Of a DNA stretch of 64,000 bases, positions 7,540 to 16,443 are shown one piece after another. The first letter of the stretch is position 1; each line of letters begins with the position of its first letter. The notes beneath the pieces are model-generated. The model was not told where the DNA came from. It was given only the letters and a program-made list of their open reading frames with translations, and did no database searches. Both the position numbers and the translations under genes were made by a program. The DNA comes from Parazoarcus communis SWub3 = DSM 12120 (GTDB lineage Bacteria > Pseudomonadota > Gammaproteobacteria > Burkholderiales > Rhodocyclaceae), in NCBI RefSeq assembly GCF_003226565.1, contig NZ_QKOE01000017.1, positions 1 through 64,000 of the forward strand. The letters are read 5' to 3'.

Positions 7540-9486
7540 GTGTTCTCAGTAGATTCATCGCCCGCCAGGAATGGCGGGCGTTTTGTTTTCTGGACCAGCC
7601 TATTTGGCCCCGCAGCCTTAGCGCTTGTTATTTATCTCATCTTCACACCGGCCCTTCCCGGCATCGTCCATTTTGATGATCGTGCAAATCTGAGTGGTCT
7701 GCGGACAATTTCTGATGCAACCAGTGCGATTCAGTGGATTCAGGGCGGAATTGCCGGACCACTGGGCCGCCCCATCTCGATGGCCACTTTCGCGCTGCAG
7801 CATGACCTGTGGCCAGAGCCGACCGAGTTCCTTGCATGGAACATCGCTTTTCATTCAATTAATGCGCTTCTCGCTCTCTGGCTTTTTTTGCTTATCGGAA
7901 ACCGCCTACATATAAGTAACCCAACGAATCTCAGTATCGCCTGGATGGCCGCATTGATTTGGGCAAGCATGCCTCTTCTGAACTCAACTGTGTTCTTTTT
8001 AGTTCAGCGAATGAGCCTGCTGTCTACCACCTGGATCTTGGTTGGCCTTATAAGTTATCTGAAACTCAGAGGTGCCGCAAATGCTGGTTGGCACCGACAA
8101 TGGATCGCGCTTGGCGCCATTGCGCTCGCTGGCGCCCTCTCAATCCTGAGCAAGGAAAGTGGCGCGCTGATTGTCGCCTATGCGCTTATCCTGGAAGCTG
8201 GAATCCTGCATTTCGCCTCCGTAAGGCGCCCGGGCCTGACCTTCTGGGTGCTGGCATCGGCTTGCCTGGTACTTCTAGGACTGCTCTTTCGACACGCGAT
8301 CTGGGGACAATGCACCGAGATAGCGCGAGGCTTCGATGTGTGGCAACGTCTGGGGAGCCAAGGGTTAATCTTGATGGTGTATATCAAAGGACTTGTTCTG
8401 CCGACGCTGGGAGAGCTCAATCCATTTCGTTTTCAGAATATAGGGGAGTACGGTGACGCATTACATGTTGGATTGCCTATCTGGGCCGGGCTGATGCTAT
8501 CGCCTTGGGTGATGTGGAGGCTTGGTTGGCGCCTGACAGCACTTGCGGCAGCTTGGTTCTTTTTTGGCCATTTGATGGAGTCAGGCTGGGTTGCACTGGA
8601 GCCCTATTTTGCTCATCGAAACTACTTGCCTGCCTTGCTCCCGACTTTCGCAATTGTTGGATGGGTTCATTGCAGCTCGGGACCGATCCGCACCAAACGA
8701 ATCGGATTAATCCTCTACGCCGTGGTGATTGCAACAGTAACCTGGATGAACGCCTCGCTGTGGGGTGATCGGGAACTCGCAGCCGAGATCTGGGCAAAAG
8801 AACAACCCGGTAGTACACGAGCAGCCCTGAATCTTGCGTATGTATTGGACGATCGGTATGGCCTTGCTCAAGCGCAGGCATATCTTGACCACGTTCTTCT
8901 CAATGAACGGGACAGCACCGGCCTGAGGCTTCAACGCCTACTTAGCGCCTGCCAAACCAACCCCAACAACGATCACTCACAACTGGTGCAAGATGTGCTG
9001 TGGTCGATATCTAATCTCGCATACGAAGGTTGGAGTACTGATATTTTAGAGCACCTTGCCGCAACAATAGGTCGCCGCCCATGTACCGGGGTAACACATG
9101 AATCTCTCGCGCAGATTGCCAGTGCCTATTTGCAGCAAGAGGCCTACACATGCAGTCCGGCAATTTCGCACAACATGCTCATGCTAATTGGATTAGCAGC
9201 TTATCGTGAAGGCGACTTGGATAGTGCTTTGCATTTTTGGCTCGAGGCTTTGAACTATACTAAATCTTTCAGCACAGTTGGCTTCGTGCTAGAAGCAGCC
9301 GTCACGCAAAATGACCATGAATCGATTACCGCACTGCTGCGACTTATCAAGGGTGCATCAAAGCCTAATGCTGTTTCTCAGCAGGAGTGGCATGACTTAA
9401 TCTCAAGAGTCGAAGAGGCTGAAATGAGACTAAGACCTCTGTCTGCAACGCCAATTATCGACGAAGTGGAGTCCAGCACCCAATGA
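7540..9486 (+). CDS. GT-C-like membrane protein with TPR-like tail; candidate pilin glycosyltransferase
   Basis: About 648 residues. The first two thirds hold roughly ten membrane segments and the last 230 residues are helical and TPR-like. An acidic HFDDRANLSGL follows the first membrane segment, as expected for the first periplasmic loop of GT-C enzymes. ILSKESGALIVAYALILEAG and ALEPYFAHRNYLPALLP match conserved patterns of bacterial TMTC/TfpW-like proteins. Such enzymes transfer sugar from polyprenyl phosphate to protein in the periplasm. The position directly behind pilA resembles tfpO/tfpW pilin-glycosylation loci. The start is uncertain: GTG 7540 is used, but it has no clear ribosome site and lies before the terminator hairpin; a TTG at 7474 inside pilA is the alternative. 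It overlaps the next gene by four bases. Confidence 0.7.
   Translation: MFSVDSSPARNGGRFVFWTSLFGPAALALVIYLIFTPALPGIVHFDDRANLSGLRTISDATSAIQWIQGGIAGPLGRPISMATFALQHDLWPEPTEFLAWNIAFHSINALLALWLFLLIGNRLHISNPTNLSIAWMAALIWASMPLLNSTVFFLVQRMSLLSTTWILVGLISYLKLRGAANAGWHRQWIALGAIALAGALSILSKESGALIVAYALILEAGILHFASVRRPGLTFWVLASACLVLLGLLFRHAIWGQCTEIARGFDVWQRLGSQGLILMVYIKGLVLPTLGELNPFRFQNIGEYGDALHVGLPIWAGLMLSPWVMWRLGWRLTALAAAWFFFGHLMESGWVALEPYFAHRNYLPALLPTFAIVGWVHCSSGPIRTKRIGLILYAVVIATVTWMNASLWGDRELAAEIWAKEQPGSTRAALNLAYVLDDRYGLAQAQAYLDHVLLNERDSTGLRLQRLLSACQTNPNNDHSQLVQDVLWSISNLAYEGWSTDILEHLAATIGRRPCTGVTHESLAQIASAYLQQEAYTCSPAISHNMLMLIGLAAYREGDLDSALHFWLEALNYTKSFSTVGFVLEAAVTQNDHESITALLRLIKGASKPNAVSQQEWHDLISRVEEAEMRLRPLSATPIIDEVESSTQ
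7559..7589 (+). terminator. Rho-independent terminator after pilA
   Basis: Perfect 8-bp arms CGCCCGCC (7559-7566) and GGCGGGCG (7573-7580) enclose a six-base loop and are followed at once by TTTTGTTTT (7581-7589). It lies 30 bases after the pilA stop and overlaps the start of the open frame of the downstream membrane protein, so readthrough or a second promoter would be needed to express those genes. Confidence 0.85.
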
Positions 9487-10352
9487 CGCAGAAGCTGTCA
9501 ATCGTTCTCCCGGCGCGGAACGAATCGAATGCAATTGGATCGGTACTCGATAGCATTAAAGATCTATTGCCTGAAGCGGAGGTAATTGTCATCAATGATG
9601 GATCGAACGATAACACTGCTCAGATCGCAGAAGACGCGGGGGCAGTCGTCATCAGCCATCCCATTCCCAAAGGGAACGGCGCCTCCATCAAGACCGGGAC
9701 GCGTGCAGCCGCAGGGGAATTTATCGTTTTCATGGATGCCGACGGCCAACATGACGCGCGGGACATTCCTCGACTGTTGGCGCAGCTAGCAAATGGCTAT
9801 GACATGGTTGTCGGCTCACGCAAGGTGGGATCTCAGGCAAGCGTTGGACGCGGCCTTGCCAACCGCATCTACAATCGTCTCGCCAGTTATATGACTGGAC
9901 ACAAGATTGAAGACCTTACCTCCGGCTTCCGTGTGGTCCGGTCGGACAAATTTCGTGAATTTTTATATCTGCTACCCAACGGGTTTTCTTATCCCACCAC
10001 CTGTACCATGGCTTTTTTCCGCGCCGGTTACGGAGTCTCGTACTTACCGATCAACGCCGCAAAACGGATCGGTAAAAGCCATATCCGTCTACTGCACGAC
10101 GGCTCACGTTTCCTGATGATCATTTTCAAGATCGGAACACTGTACTCACCACTCAAGATCTTCGCCCCTGTCGCCCTATTGATGTTCGTGTTAGCTACGG
10201 GTTGGTACGTATGGACGCTATTTAGCTTTGGTCGGTTCACGAACATGAGTGCCCTTCTTTACACAGGTTCGGCTGTTACCTTCCTGATGGGCCTGATCTC
10301 TGAGCAGATCACCGCACTAATGTATAAAGACACTGGCGATTCACGGAAGTGA
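9483..10352 (+). CDS. Polyprenyl-phosphate glycosyltransferase (DPM1-like GT2)
   Basis: A 289-residue GT2 enzyme of the dolichol-phosphate mannosyltransferase type. Motifs are LPARNESNAIGSVLDSI at the N-terminus, VIVINDGSNDNT, KGNGASIKTGTRAA and the metal-binding FMDADGQHD (about residues 80-88). DLTSGFRVVRSDKF follows, and two membrane segments lie at the C-terminus. These enzymes load a sugar from a nucleotide donor onto polyprenyl phosphate for periplasmic GT-C transferases. The gene is fused translationally (ATGA) to the GT-C-like gene upstream, so the pair probably works together as donor maker and donor user. The sugar is unknown. Confidence 0.85.
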   Translation: MTQKLSIVLPARNESNAIGSVLDSIKDLLPEAEVIVINDGSNDNTAQIAEDAGAVVISHPIPKGNGASIKTGTRAAAGEFIVFMDADGQHDARDIPRLLAQLANGYDMVVGSRKVGSQASVGRGLANRIYNRLASYMTGHKIEDLTSGFRVVRSDKFREFLYLLPNGFSYPTTCTMAFFRAGYGVSYLPINAAKRIGKSHIRLLHDGSRFLMIIFKIGTLYSPLKIFAPVALLMFVLATGWYVWTLFSFGRFTNMSALLYTGSAVTFLMGLISEQITALMYKDTGDSRK

Positions 10353-11485
10353 CACGAATACTGGTCGTTACCCGCAACTTTCCACCGCTTCGTGGTGGCA
10401 TGGAGCGCTTGGCAGAAAACCTTGTCTGCGAACTGTCCAGAAACAACACGCTTCAACTGGTGGCGCCACGAGGCGCGACCTGCCGATTGCCCAACGTTGT
10501 TGTTCGGCAAGCTCCACTACGTCCGCTAAGCCGCTTTCTACTGGTAGCGCTGTGGAAGACACTTCGGGAAGCAGTCACTAGGCGGCCAGATATCGTGTTC
10601 GCTGGCAGTGGCCTGACCGCCCCTCTAGCATGGTTGGCGGCCAGGCTGACCGGGGCACGGGCGTGCAGCTATGTACATGGACTCGATCTCACCGTACCTC
10701 ATCCCGTGTATCAAGCGATCTGGTTGCCCATCATACGACGACTGGATGTCGTGATCGCCAACAGTCGCGCTACAGCAGAATTTGCACTGCTGGCCGGCGT
10801 GCCCGCAGAACGGATCACGATCATTCCACCAGGCGTAAACCTGCTCCCATCTGATTCAGAAGCTAGAACAAGGTTTCGCACAGCACATGCACTCGAGGAA
10901 CGCAAAGTTCTGTTGTCCGTCGGGCGCCTTGCGGCCCGAAAGGGACTTCGTGAATTCGTCAGCGACGTTCTTCCGCTCATTGTCGAGCGGTGCCCGGAGA
11001 CGACACTCGTCATTATCGGCAGCATTCCCCAGAATGCCTTGTTCTCCGAGACTCAGACGCCAGAAAGCATCCTAGCAGCCGCGGATTTGGCAGGCGTTGG
11101 CCCGAATCTGCTGCTCCTGGGAAGCGTGGACGAAGGCGCCTTGCAGGATGCATACGAGGGTTCAGATCTCCACGTATTTCCGGTAAGGCACCGAGCTAGA
11201 GATCCGGAGGGTTTCGGAATGGTTGCGGTCGAGGCTGCGTCTCATGGTCTCGCTACCGTCGCTTATGCTTGCGGAGGTGTAGTCGACGCAGTCGGCGAAG
11301 GGGTCAGCGGTCGCTTGGTAACACCCGGTGACAGCGCGGCTTTTTCTGCTGCGGTACTTGAGTTGCTAGACACCCCCCTGGACGAGACCACCATACGCTC
11401 TTTCGCGCAACAATTCGCGTGGCCCCGCTTTGGCGAGCGTATTGAAGCTGCGATCAAACCGGCTTCAAGGCGAGGTGAGACATGA
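10349..11485 (+). CDS. Glycosyltransferase family 4
   Basis: A 378-residue GT-B glycosyltransferase. Motifs are the N-terminal FPPLRGGMERLAENLV, YVHGLDL, IPPGVNLLPSD, VLLSVGRLAARKGLREF and EGFGMVAVEAASHGLATVAY, which carries the two glutamates (E-x7-E) of retaining GT4 enzymes. It starts with GTG overlapping the preceding stop as GTGA. It lies in the four-gene plus-strand unit behind pilA. Donor and acceptor cannot be inferred; a role in the same surface or pilin glycan is likely from context. Confidence 0.88.
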   Translation: MTRILVVTRNFPPLRGGMERLAENLVCELSRNNTLQLVAPRGATCRLPNVVVRQAPLRPLSRFLLVALWKTLREAVTRRPDIVFAGSGLTAPLAWLAARLTGARACSYVHGLDLTVPHPVYQAIWLPIIRRLDVVIANSRATAEFALLAGVPAERITIIPPGVNLLPSDSEARTRFRTAHALEERKVLLSVGRLAARKGLREFVSDVLPLIVERCPETTLVIIGSIPQNALFSETQTPESILAAADLAGVGPNLLLLGSVDEGALQDAYEGSDLHVFPVRHRARDPEGFGMVAVEAASHGLATVAYACGGVVDAVGEGVSGRLVTPGDSAAFSAAVLELLDTPLDETTIRSFAQQFAWPRFGERIEAAIKPASRRGET

Positions 11486-12213
11486 CATCGACCGCCACGC
11501 GAAAAGCTCATGCCCCCTTGGACGTTGCGTCGCGCAGCGCGAAAGGGTTAAAGATTGAGCGTCTGCTCAGTCTCGCCGACAGAACTCAACCCTTACGTCT
11601 GCTCGACATCGGTACCGGCAACGGCGGCATAGCACATTATTTTGCAACCCATGATGCGCTCCAACTGGAGGTAACGTCTGTCGACATCGTGGATATACGC
11701 AAGGTATCGGCTGGCTATACCTTCGTGCAGATCTCCGGCACCAAGCTACCGTTTGCCGACAGATACTTCGACATCGTTATCAGCAATCACGTAATCGAGC
11801 ATGTCGGCGAGCGTGAAGCCCAAACCGACCACCTCCGTGAAGTCAGCCGCGTAATGGCTGCCTCGGGATTGGGGTATCTCGCCGTACCCAACCGATGGAT
11901 GGTCAACGAGCCACACTACCGTCTCCCCTTCCTAAGTTGGCTACCACACGCACTACGTACCCCCTATCTCAAGCTCACAAGAAAGGGCGACTTCTACGAT
12001 TGCGAACCACTAAGCACCAACGAACTGGAAAATCTGCTGAAGAATGCCAACTTGGCGTTCAAGCATTTACACATCGAATCGATCCGAGAGACTCTTGCCA
12101 TAGAAGGGGCGCACGGGATGGCACGATGGATCGGATTACTGCCCGACTGGGCTCTCATGCTACTCAAGTCGGTGACTCCAACGTTGATATACAGGATTGA
12201 GCATCTACGCTAA
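11482..12213 (+). CDS. Class I SAM-dependent methyltransferase
   Basis: A 243-residue methyltransferase of the methyltransf_11 type. The SAM-binding motif LLDIGTGNGGIAHYFA is at about residues 39-54, followed by the acidic VTSVDIVDIRK, then LPFADRYFDIVISNHVIEHV, a standard post-motif segment. The C-terminal third is longer and hydrophobic in places. The start overlaps the GT4 stop (ATGA). It is the last gene of the pilA-adjacent unit and may methylate a glycan or its precursor. The following 147 bases (12214-12360) are AT-rich and hold nothing recognised. Confidence 0.85.
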   Translation: MTSTATRKAHAPLDVASRSAKGLKIERLLSLADRTQPLRLLDIGTGNGGIAHYFATHDALQLEVTSVDIVDIRKVSAGYTFVQISGTKLPFADRYFDIVISNHVIEHVGEREAQTDHLREVSRVMAASGLGYLAVPNRWMVNEPHYRLPFLSWLPHALRTPYLKLTRKGDFYDCEPLSTNELENLLKNANLAFKHLHIESIRETLAIEGAHGMARWIGLLPDWALMLLKSVTPTLIYRIEHLR

Positions 12214-12360
12214 ATTCAGAAATACATAAAATCAATATAGTTATCGCCGGTCTACCAGGTAGCATTTTTCGTACATTACATACTCTCAACATTACACGGT
12301 ACCCTCAAGGTTCCCCATCAGCGGCCGTAACAGTCACAAGACTCCCCCGGACGCCTAGCC

Positions 12361-14118
12361 ATGCCTCCTCCTCGGGCCCAATACCATTGCATGCAGCTTC
12401 TGGTCGCTGCTCTACTAAGCTGCACCACGGTACTCGCACACGCCGCCGACTGGCAACTCGTGCTCAGCGACCGTGGCCGCAAGGTGGAGATCGACCGGGC
12501 GAGCATCTTCGACTCCGATCGTGGCACCAAGGTGTCCTGGGGGCGTATCGTACTGGCCGATGACGAAGCAGCACGTGAAGGCTACCGGACGGTCAAGGCG
12601 CTGAATCGTTACGACTGCCTGAATCGCTCGTTTGTCACGATCAAGCGGGTGTATCTGGATGGAGCGGAGCGGGTACTGAAGGAGGAGTCTGTCTCTGACC
12701 AGACGCCGGTGATGGTTGCGCGCAATTCGGCGGATGAGCGGATGTGGCGTGAAGTGTGCCGTCCCGCAGGCGGCGGCATGGGCGATCTGGAGAAGTTGGC
12801 CGACGCCGCAGGCAAGGCCGCCGCCGAAGCCAGACCGCAGACGGGGCCCGTGCCGCCACTACGTGCAGTGGAGCCCGCACCGCCCCGGGCAACGGCATCC
12901 CCCCCACCCACGACACCCGCCGCGCGCGCCCCTGCAGCAGCCAGCACACCAAACGCACCCACCAGCACCCCGCTCACCCCCGCACAAAAGCTCGCCACCG
13001 AGGCAAGCCCGCAATCGACCACACCAACGCCTGCTGCAAGCACGCCGACCAGCCAGACCGCACCTGCCATTCCGTCGATTCGCCCTAACCTTGCGGAACA
13101 GGCCGCCAGGTCCGATGCATCGGCGCCCCGCCCAATTACGCCGTCGGCAACGAGCGCTACAAGTGACATCAAGCCGATCACCCCGCCCCCCCTGCTGACC
13201 AACCCTAGCGCAACCGAAGTTGAAGCAACGCCCCCCGTCGCTACCGTGGAGGCGCCAACGTTGGCACCTGTCCCGGCAAGCAGCCCGGCGCCCACGACAC
13301 GCCCTGCCCGTACAACAACCCCGGCTGCGCGACCCGTGCGGCCGGTGCGGCCTGCGCCCACACCTGCCCGCCCCGCAGCCTCAACACCAGAACCCCTTGT
13401 CGCTCCACCTTCACCGCCACAACCCTCCACCACGCCCGCACTGACCGGCTGGAGCTATACCGGTGAGACCGGGCCAGACCGCTGGGGCAAGCTGCGGCCA
13501 GACTGGCGGATCTGTGAAGAGGGCGTCCGGCAATCGCCCATCGACCTGCGCAACGGCATTGCGGTGGATCTGGAACCGGTCAAGTTCGACTACCGCGCCA
13601 CCCAGTTCCGCATTACTGACACCGGCAACATGCTGCGCGTACAGCTTGGCGACGGCATGAGCATGGAGGTACGCGGCAAACGTTACGCCCTGGAGCACCT
13701 GACACTGCATCAACCCTCAGGGGAACGCGTCGGTGGCGCCGCCTCGGACATGGAGGTGAACTTCTACCATCGCAACGCAGAGGGTGAGGTTGCCATGCTG
13801 GGGGTGCTGCTGGAACGCGGCGACAGCGCCAACGACATGCTGCAAACGCTGCTCAACCATCTACCGCTTGAGCGCGGCAGTACCTATGCGCCGGATGCAA
13901 CCATCGACCTGAATGGTTTCATACCCACCGCCACGGGCCATTTTTTGTACAGTGGCTCCTTGACCACCCCCCCCTGCACCGAGGGCGTGATCTGGGTGGT
14001 ACTCAAGACGCCGGTGACGCTGTCAGAGGATCAACTGGCAATCTTCACCCGCCTGCACCCGCGCAACGCCCGCCCGATCCAGCCAAGCCATGGACGTTTG
14101 CTGCTGGAGTCACGCTGA
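12361..14118 (+). CDS. Alpha-carbonic-anhydrase-like protein with adhesin-E-like domain; zinc site degraded
   Basis: 585 residues with a signal peptide (cleavage near AHAADW). Residues 26-135 form a domain ending in DCLNR and WREVC, similar to surface-adhesin E-type domains. Residues about 140-360 are a Pro/Thr/Ala-rich linker, and about 360-585 an alpha-carbonic anhydrase fold with QSPIDL and GSLTTPPCTEGVIW. Aligned from memory with Neisseria carbonic anhydrase, the zinc triad QFHFH...EAHF reads HLTLH...EVNF: only His450 remains, while Thr448 and Asn467 replace the other two ligands. His446 lies on the same strand face. Catalytic activity is therefore doubtful and a binding or structural role at the envelope is plausible. 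It is a single gene, with no operon partner. Confidence 0.82.
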   Translation: MPPPRAQYHCMQLLVAALLSCTTVLAHAADWQLVLSDRGRKVEIDRASIFDSDRGTKVSWGRIVLADDEAAREGYRTVKALNRYDCLNRSFVTIKRVYLDGAERVLKEESVSDQTPVMVARNSADERMWREVCRPAGGGMGDLEKLADAAGKAAAEARPQTGPVPPLRAVEPAPPRATASPPPTTPAARAPAAASTPNAPTSTPLTPAQKLATEASPQSTTPTPAASTPTSQTAPAIPSIRPNLAEQAARSDASAPRPITPSATSATSDIKPITPPPLLTNPSATEVEATPPVATVEAPTLAPVPASSPAPTTRPARTTTPAARPVRPVRPAPTPARPAASTPEPLVAPPSPPQPSTTPALTGWSYTGETGPDRWGKLRPDWRICEEGVRQSPIDLRNGIAVDLEPVKFDYRATQFRITDTGNMLRVQLGDGMSMEVRGKRYALEHLTLHQPSGERVGGAASDMEVNFYHRNAEGEVAMLGVLLERGDSANDMLQTLLNHLPLERGSTYAPDATIDLNGFIPTATGHFLYSGSLTTPPCTEGVIWVVLKTPVTLSEDQLAIFTRLHPRNARPIQPSHGRLLLESR

Positions 14119-14225
14119 AGTTGCATCCAGTACAACTTGTGCCTCAAGACCGCGTGCAGGCTCCACGCACTTGATGGGCAGCACCTGCGACCTGGGCAGT
14201 GCTGCAAGCATGTAAAGATCTTTAC

Positions 14226-14807
14226 TCAAGTAGTTGGAGACGGATCCGTACCAACATCCTCGAACACGTCGACCAACGACGCCTCGAAGTCGATGGACTT
14301 CAACACCAAGCCACGCGCGCTGTCGTGAGTCGAAAACAGCCAGTCGTCGTTGTCCGTTCGGCGAAAGATCTCAACCGTGAGCCGGTCGGGATCAATCAGG
14401 ACGTACTCCTGCAAGCTGCTCAGACGACGGTAGGCAGCAAACTTCGCGCCACGGTCGTAGCCCGCTGTGCTTTCGGACAACACTTCGATGATGACTCTGG
14501 GGTGCTGCAATACCCTGTCGGCAGCCAGATCTGCGGCATCACAACTGACCAGAACATCCGGATAGAACACGGCATCGGCAGCGGCGATCTCAAGCTGTAT
14601 ATCAGCCATGTATGCGCGGCAGGATGTTCCGCGCAGATGCGCCTTTAGCAGTGTTGCGACATTCAGACTCACGATCACGTGCACCTGGCGCGCGCCCACC
14701 ATGGCAAACACGTCGCCCTGCCAATACTCATGTTTGTCGGCTTGCACCGTTTCCCAAGCCAGAAACTCGGCGCGGGTCATAGCCGTTAGTGTTGCAGGTA
14801 ATGCCAT
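14226..14807 (-). CDS. Uma2 family (DUF820) putative endonuclease
   Basis: A 193-residue PD-(D/E)xK-fold protein. Visible are the N-terminal MTRAEFLAWETVQADKHEYW and GDVFAMVGARQVHVIVSLNV, then the core YPDVLVSCDA, IIEVLSEST and YDRGAKFAAYRRL, which supply the acidic residues and lysine of the fold, and YVLIDPD. Members are common in multiple copies in bacteria and cyanobacteria and their biological role is not established; nuclease activity is inferred from fold. It stands alone, with about 100 bases on either side and no detected partner. Confidence 0.85.
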   Translation of the reverse strand: MALPATLTAMTRAEFLAWETVQADKHEYWQGDVFAMVGARQVHVIVSLNVATLLKAHLRGTSCRAYMADIQLEIAAADAVFYPDVLVSCDAADLAADRVLQHPRVIIEVLSESTAGYDRGAKFAAYRRLSSLQEYVLIDPDRLTVEIFRRTDNDDWLFSTHDSARGLVLKSIDFEASLVDVFEDVGTDPSPTT

Positions 14808-14886
14808 GCTGCAGTCCTCCGCTTACACGCTCGGTACATGTCATTAGTGTAGAGCCAAACCGGGCGGCTCGCAGCCTACCCCCGCG

Positions 14887-16290
14887 CTACACCCTCGCCA
14901 TCGCCTCTCCCATGAAACGCTCCACCTCGGGCACAGCCGCAAATGCCACATTGAAGCGCAGCCACGGGCTGGGCTGCATCTGCGGGCGGAACACCTTGCC
15001 GGGGGCCAGCATGATGTTGTGCGCCGCGGCGGTTGAGGCCAGCTCGGCCACATCGTCGATACCTGGCGGACGGGCCCAAAGGAAGACGCCACCCTTCGGC
15101 TCGAGATAGACCTCCATTCCAACACGATCCAGCATGCGCAGGCAGGTGTCGGTTGCCTGCGCCAGGCGACCCTGCAGCCGGTCGATGTACTTGCGGTAGT
15201 GGCCATCGGTCAGCATCTGGTAGATAAGCTGCTCGTTGAACTCGCTCGACGCCACCGTGGTCAGCGTTTTGACATCGGTCAGTTCTGCTGCCAGGTCGGG
15301 GCGCGCGGCCAGGAACCCAACCCGCAAGCTACCCGACAGAGTCTTCGAGAAGCTGCCGACGAAAATCACCCGGTTCAGCTGGTCCAGGTTGGCCAGGCGG
15401 GTCGTTGCATGGGGATGGAGGTCCGCATAGGTGTCGTCCTCAATCAGCAGGAAGTCGTGCTTCTCGGCCAACTGCAGGATGCGAAAGGCCACACCCGGCG
15501 ACAGGTTCGCACCGGTGGGGTTGTGCAGCACCGAATGGGTGAAGAACACCCGCGGCTTGTGCACCGCCAGCAGGGCCTCGAGTTGATCGACGTCCGGCCC
15601 ATCGATGTTGCGTGGCACGCCCACCAGCTTGGCCCCTTGCAGGCGCAGGTTGCCAAAGAAGTTGAAGTAGCCGGGATCATCGACCAGTACAGTGTCTCCC
15701 GGCTTGACCAGGTGGCGCGCAATGATGTCGAGCGCGCGGGTCGCGCCCTCGGTCAGGACAATCTGGTGAGGCGCCGCCCCAATGCCAAATTCGGCAAGCT
15801 TGACCTGCAGTTGCTGGCGCAGTGGCAGATAGCCCTGCGCCGTGCCGTAGCAGGTCAGTCGTGCATCGGGTCGTCGCGACAAACTGCGCAGATGGCGACG
15901 CAGCCCCTCGTCGTCGAGCCAGTCAGCCGGCAGCCAGCCCGCACTGGCCTTGATCTGGCCGGGGCGATCGTCCAGCGCCTGACGCATCAGCCATGCGACA
16001 TCCACGGCACGGTCGGCATGCGCCTGAGCTCGCCCCTGCTGCCCCTCACGGCGCGGTGAAACAAAGAAGCCCGACCCGCGCCGCGATCGCAGATAACCCA
16101 GCGCCACCAGCCGGTCGTAGGCCTCCACCACGGTGAAGCGGCTGATCTGCTGACTTTCGGCAAACTTGCGGATCGGCGGCATCTTCATGCCGGGCCGCAA
16201 AATGCGATCGTCAATCTGGCCGCGTACCGCATCCACGATCTGCTCGACCAGCGGCACCGCCAGCGATCCATCCAGACTGACCATCAACAT
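14887..16290 (-). CDS. MocR-type regulator: GntR HTH plus aminotransferase-like domain
   Basis: 467 residues. An N-terminal winged helix (about 1-75; MKMPPIRKFAESQQISRFTV, AYDRLVALGYLRSRRGSGFF) is joined by a linker to a fold-type I PLP domain. That domain shows TEGATRALDIIARHLV, VDDPGYFNFFGNLRLQGA, HNPTGANLSPG and the PLP lysine motif SFSKTLSGSLRVGFLA. MocR proteins use PLP or amino-compound binding to control transcription, often of a divergent gene, though full aminotransferase activity cannot be excluded. The divergent neighbour is the small exported protein at 16444. Confidence 0.9.
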   Translation of the reverse strand: MLMVSLDGSLAVPLVEQIVDAVRGQIDDRILRPGMKMPPIRKFAESQQISRFTVVEAYDRLVALGYLRSRRGSGFFVSPRREGQQGRAQAHADRAVDVAWLMRQALDDRPGQIKASAGWLPADWLDDEGLRRHLRSLSRRPDARLTCYGTAQGYLPLRQQLQVKLAEFGIGAAPHQIVLTEGATRALDIIARHLVKPGDTVLVDDPGYFNFFGNLRLQGAKLVGVPRNIDGPDVDQLEALLAVHKPRVFFTHSVLHNPTGANLSPGVAFRILQLAEKHDFLLIEDDTYADLHPHATTRLANLDQLNRVIFVGSFSKTLSGSLRVGFLAARPDLAAELTDVKTLTTVASSEFNEQLIYQMLTDGHYRKYIDRLQGRLAQATDTCLRMLDRVGMEVYLEPKGGVFLWARPPGIDDVAELASTAAAHNIMLAPGKVFRPQMQPSPWLRFNVAFAAVPEVERFMGEAMARV

Positions 16291-16443
16291 GTTCCTCTCC
16301 TTGGGCGGCAGCGCTTCACAACAGGCCTGTACTGCCGGAACGGCCAGTACGATTCAGCGAATCGGCATACCTTGTGTCCGTTTCAGACCCTCAACTGTCA
16401 GGTAGTGTCTGGGCTCGAACAGTCGATTGTCAAGGAGCCCGCC

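Noticed and set aside
12609-13433. A 274-codon frame on the minus strand rich in Gly/Val/Ala
   Set aside because: It is antisense to the Pro/Thr/Ala linker of the carbonic-anhydrase-like gene; low-complexity composition explains the open frame.
12880-13440. Possible DNA repeat array or CRISPR-like region
   Set aside because: The repetition is of Pro/Thr/Ala codons without regular units or spacers; no CRISPR repeats or cas genes are present.
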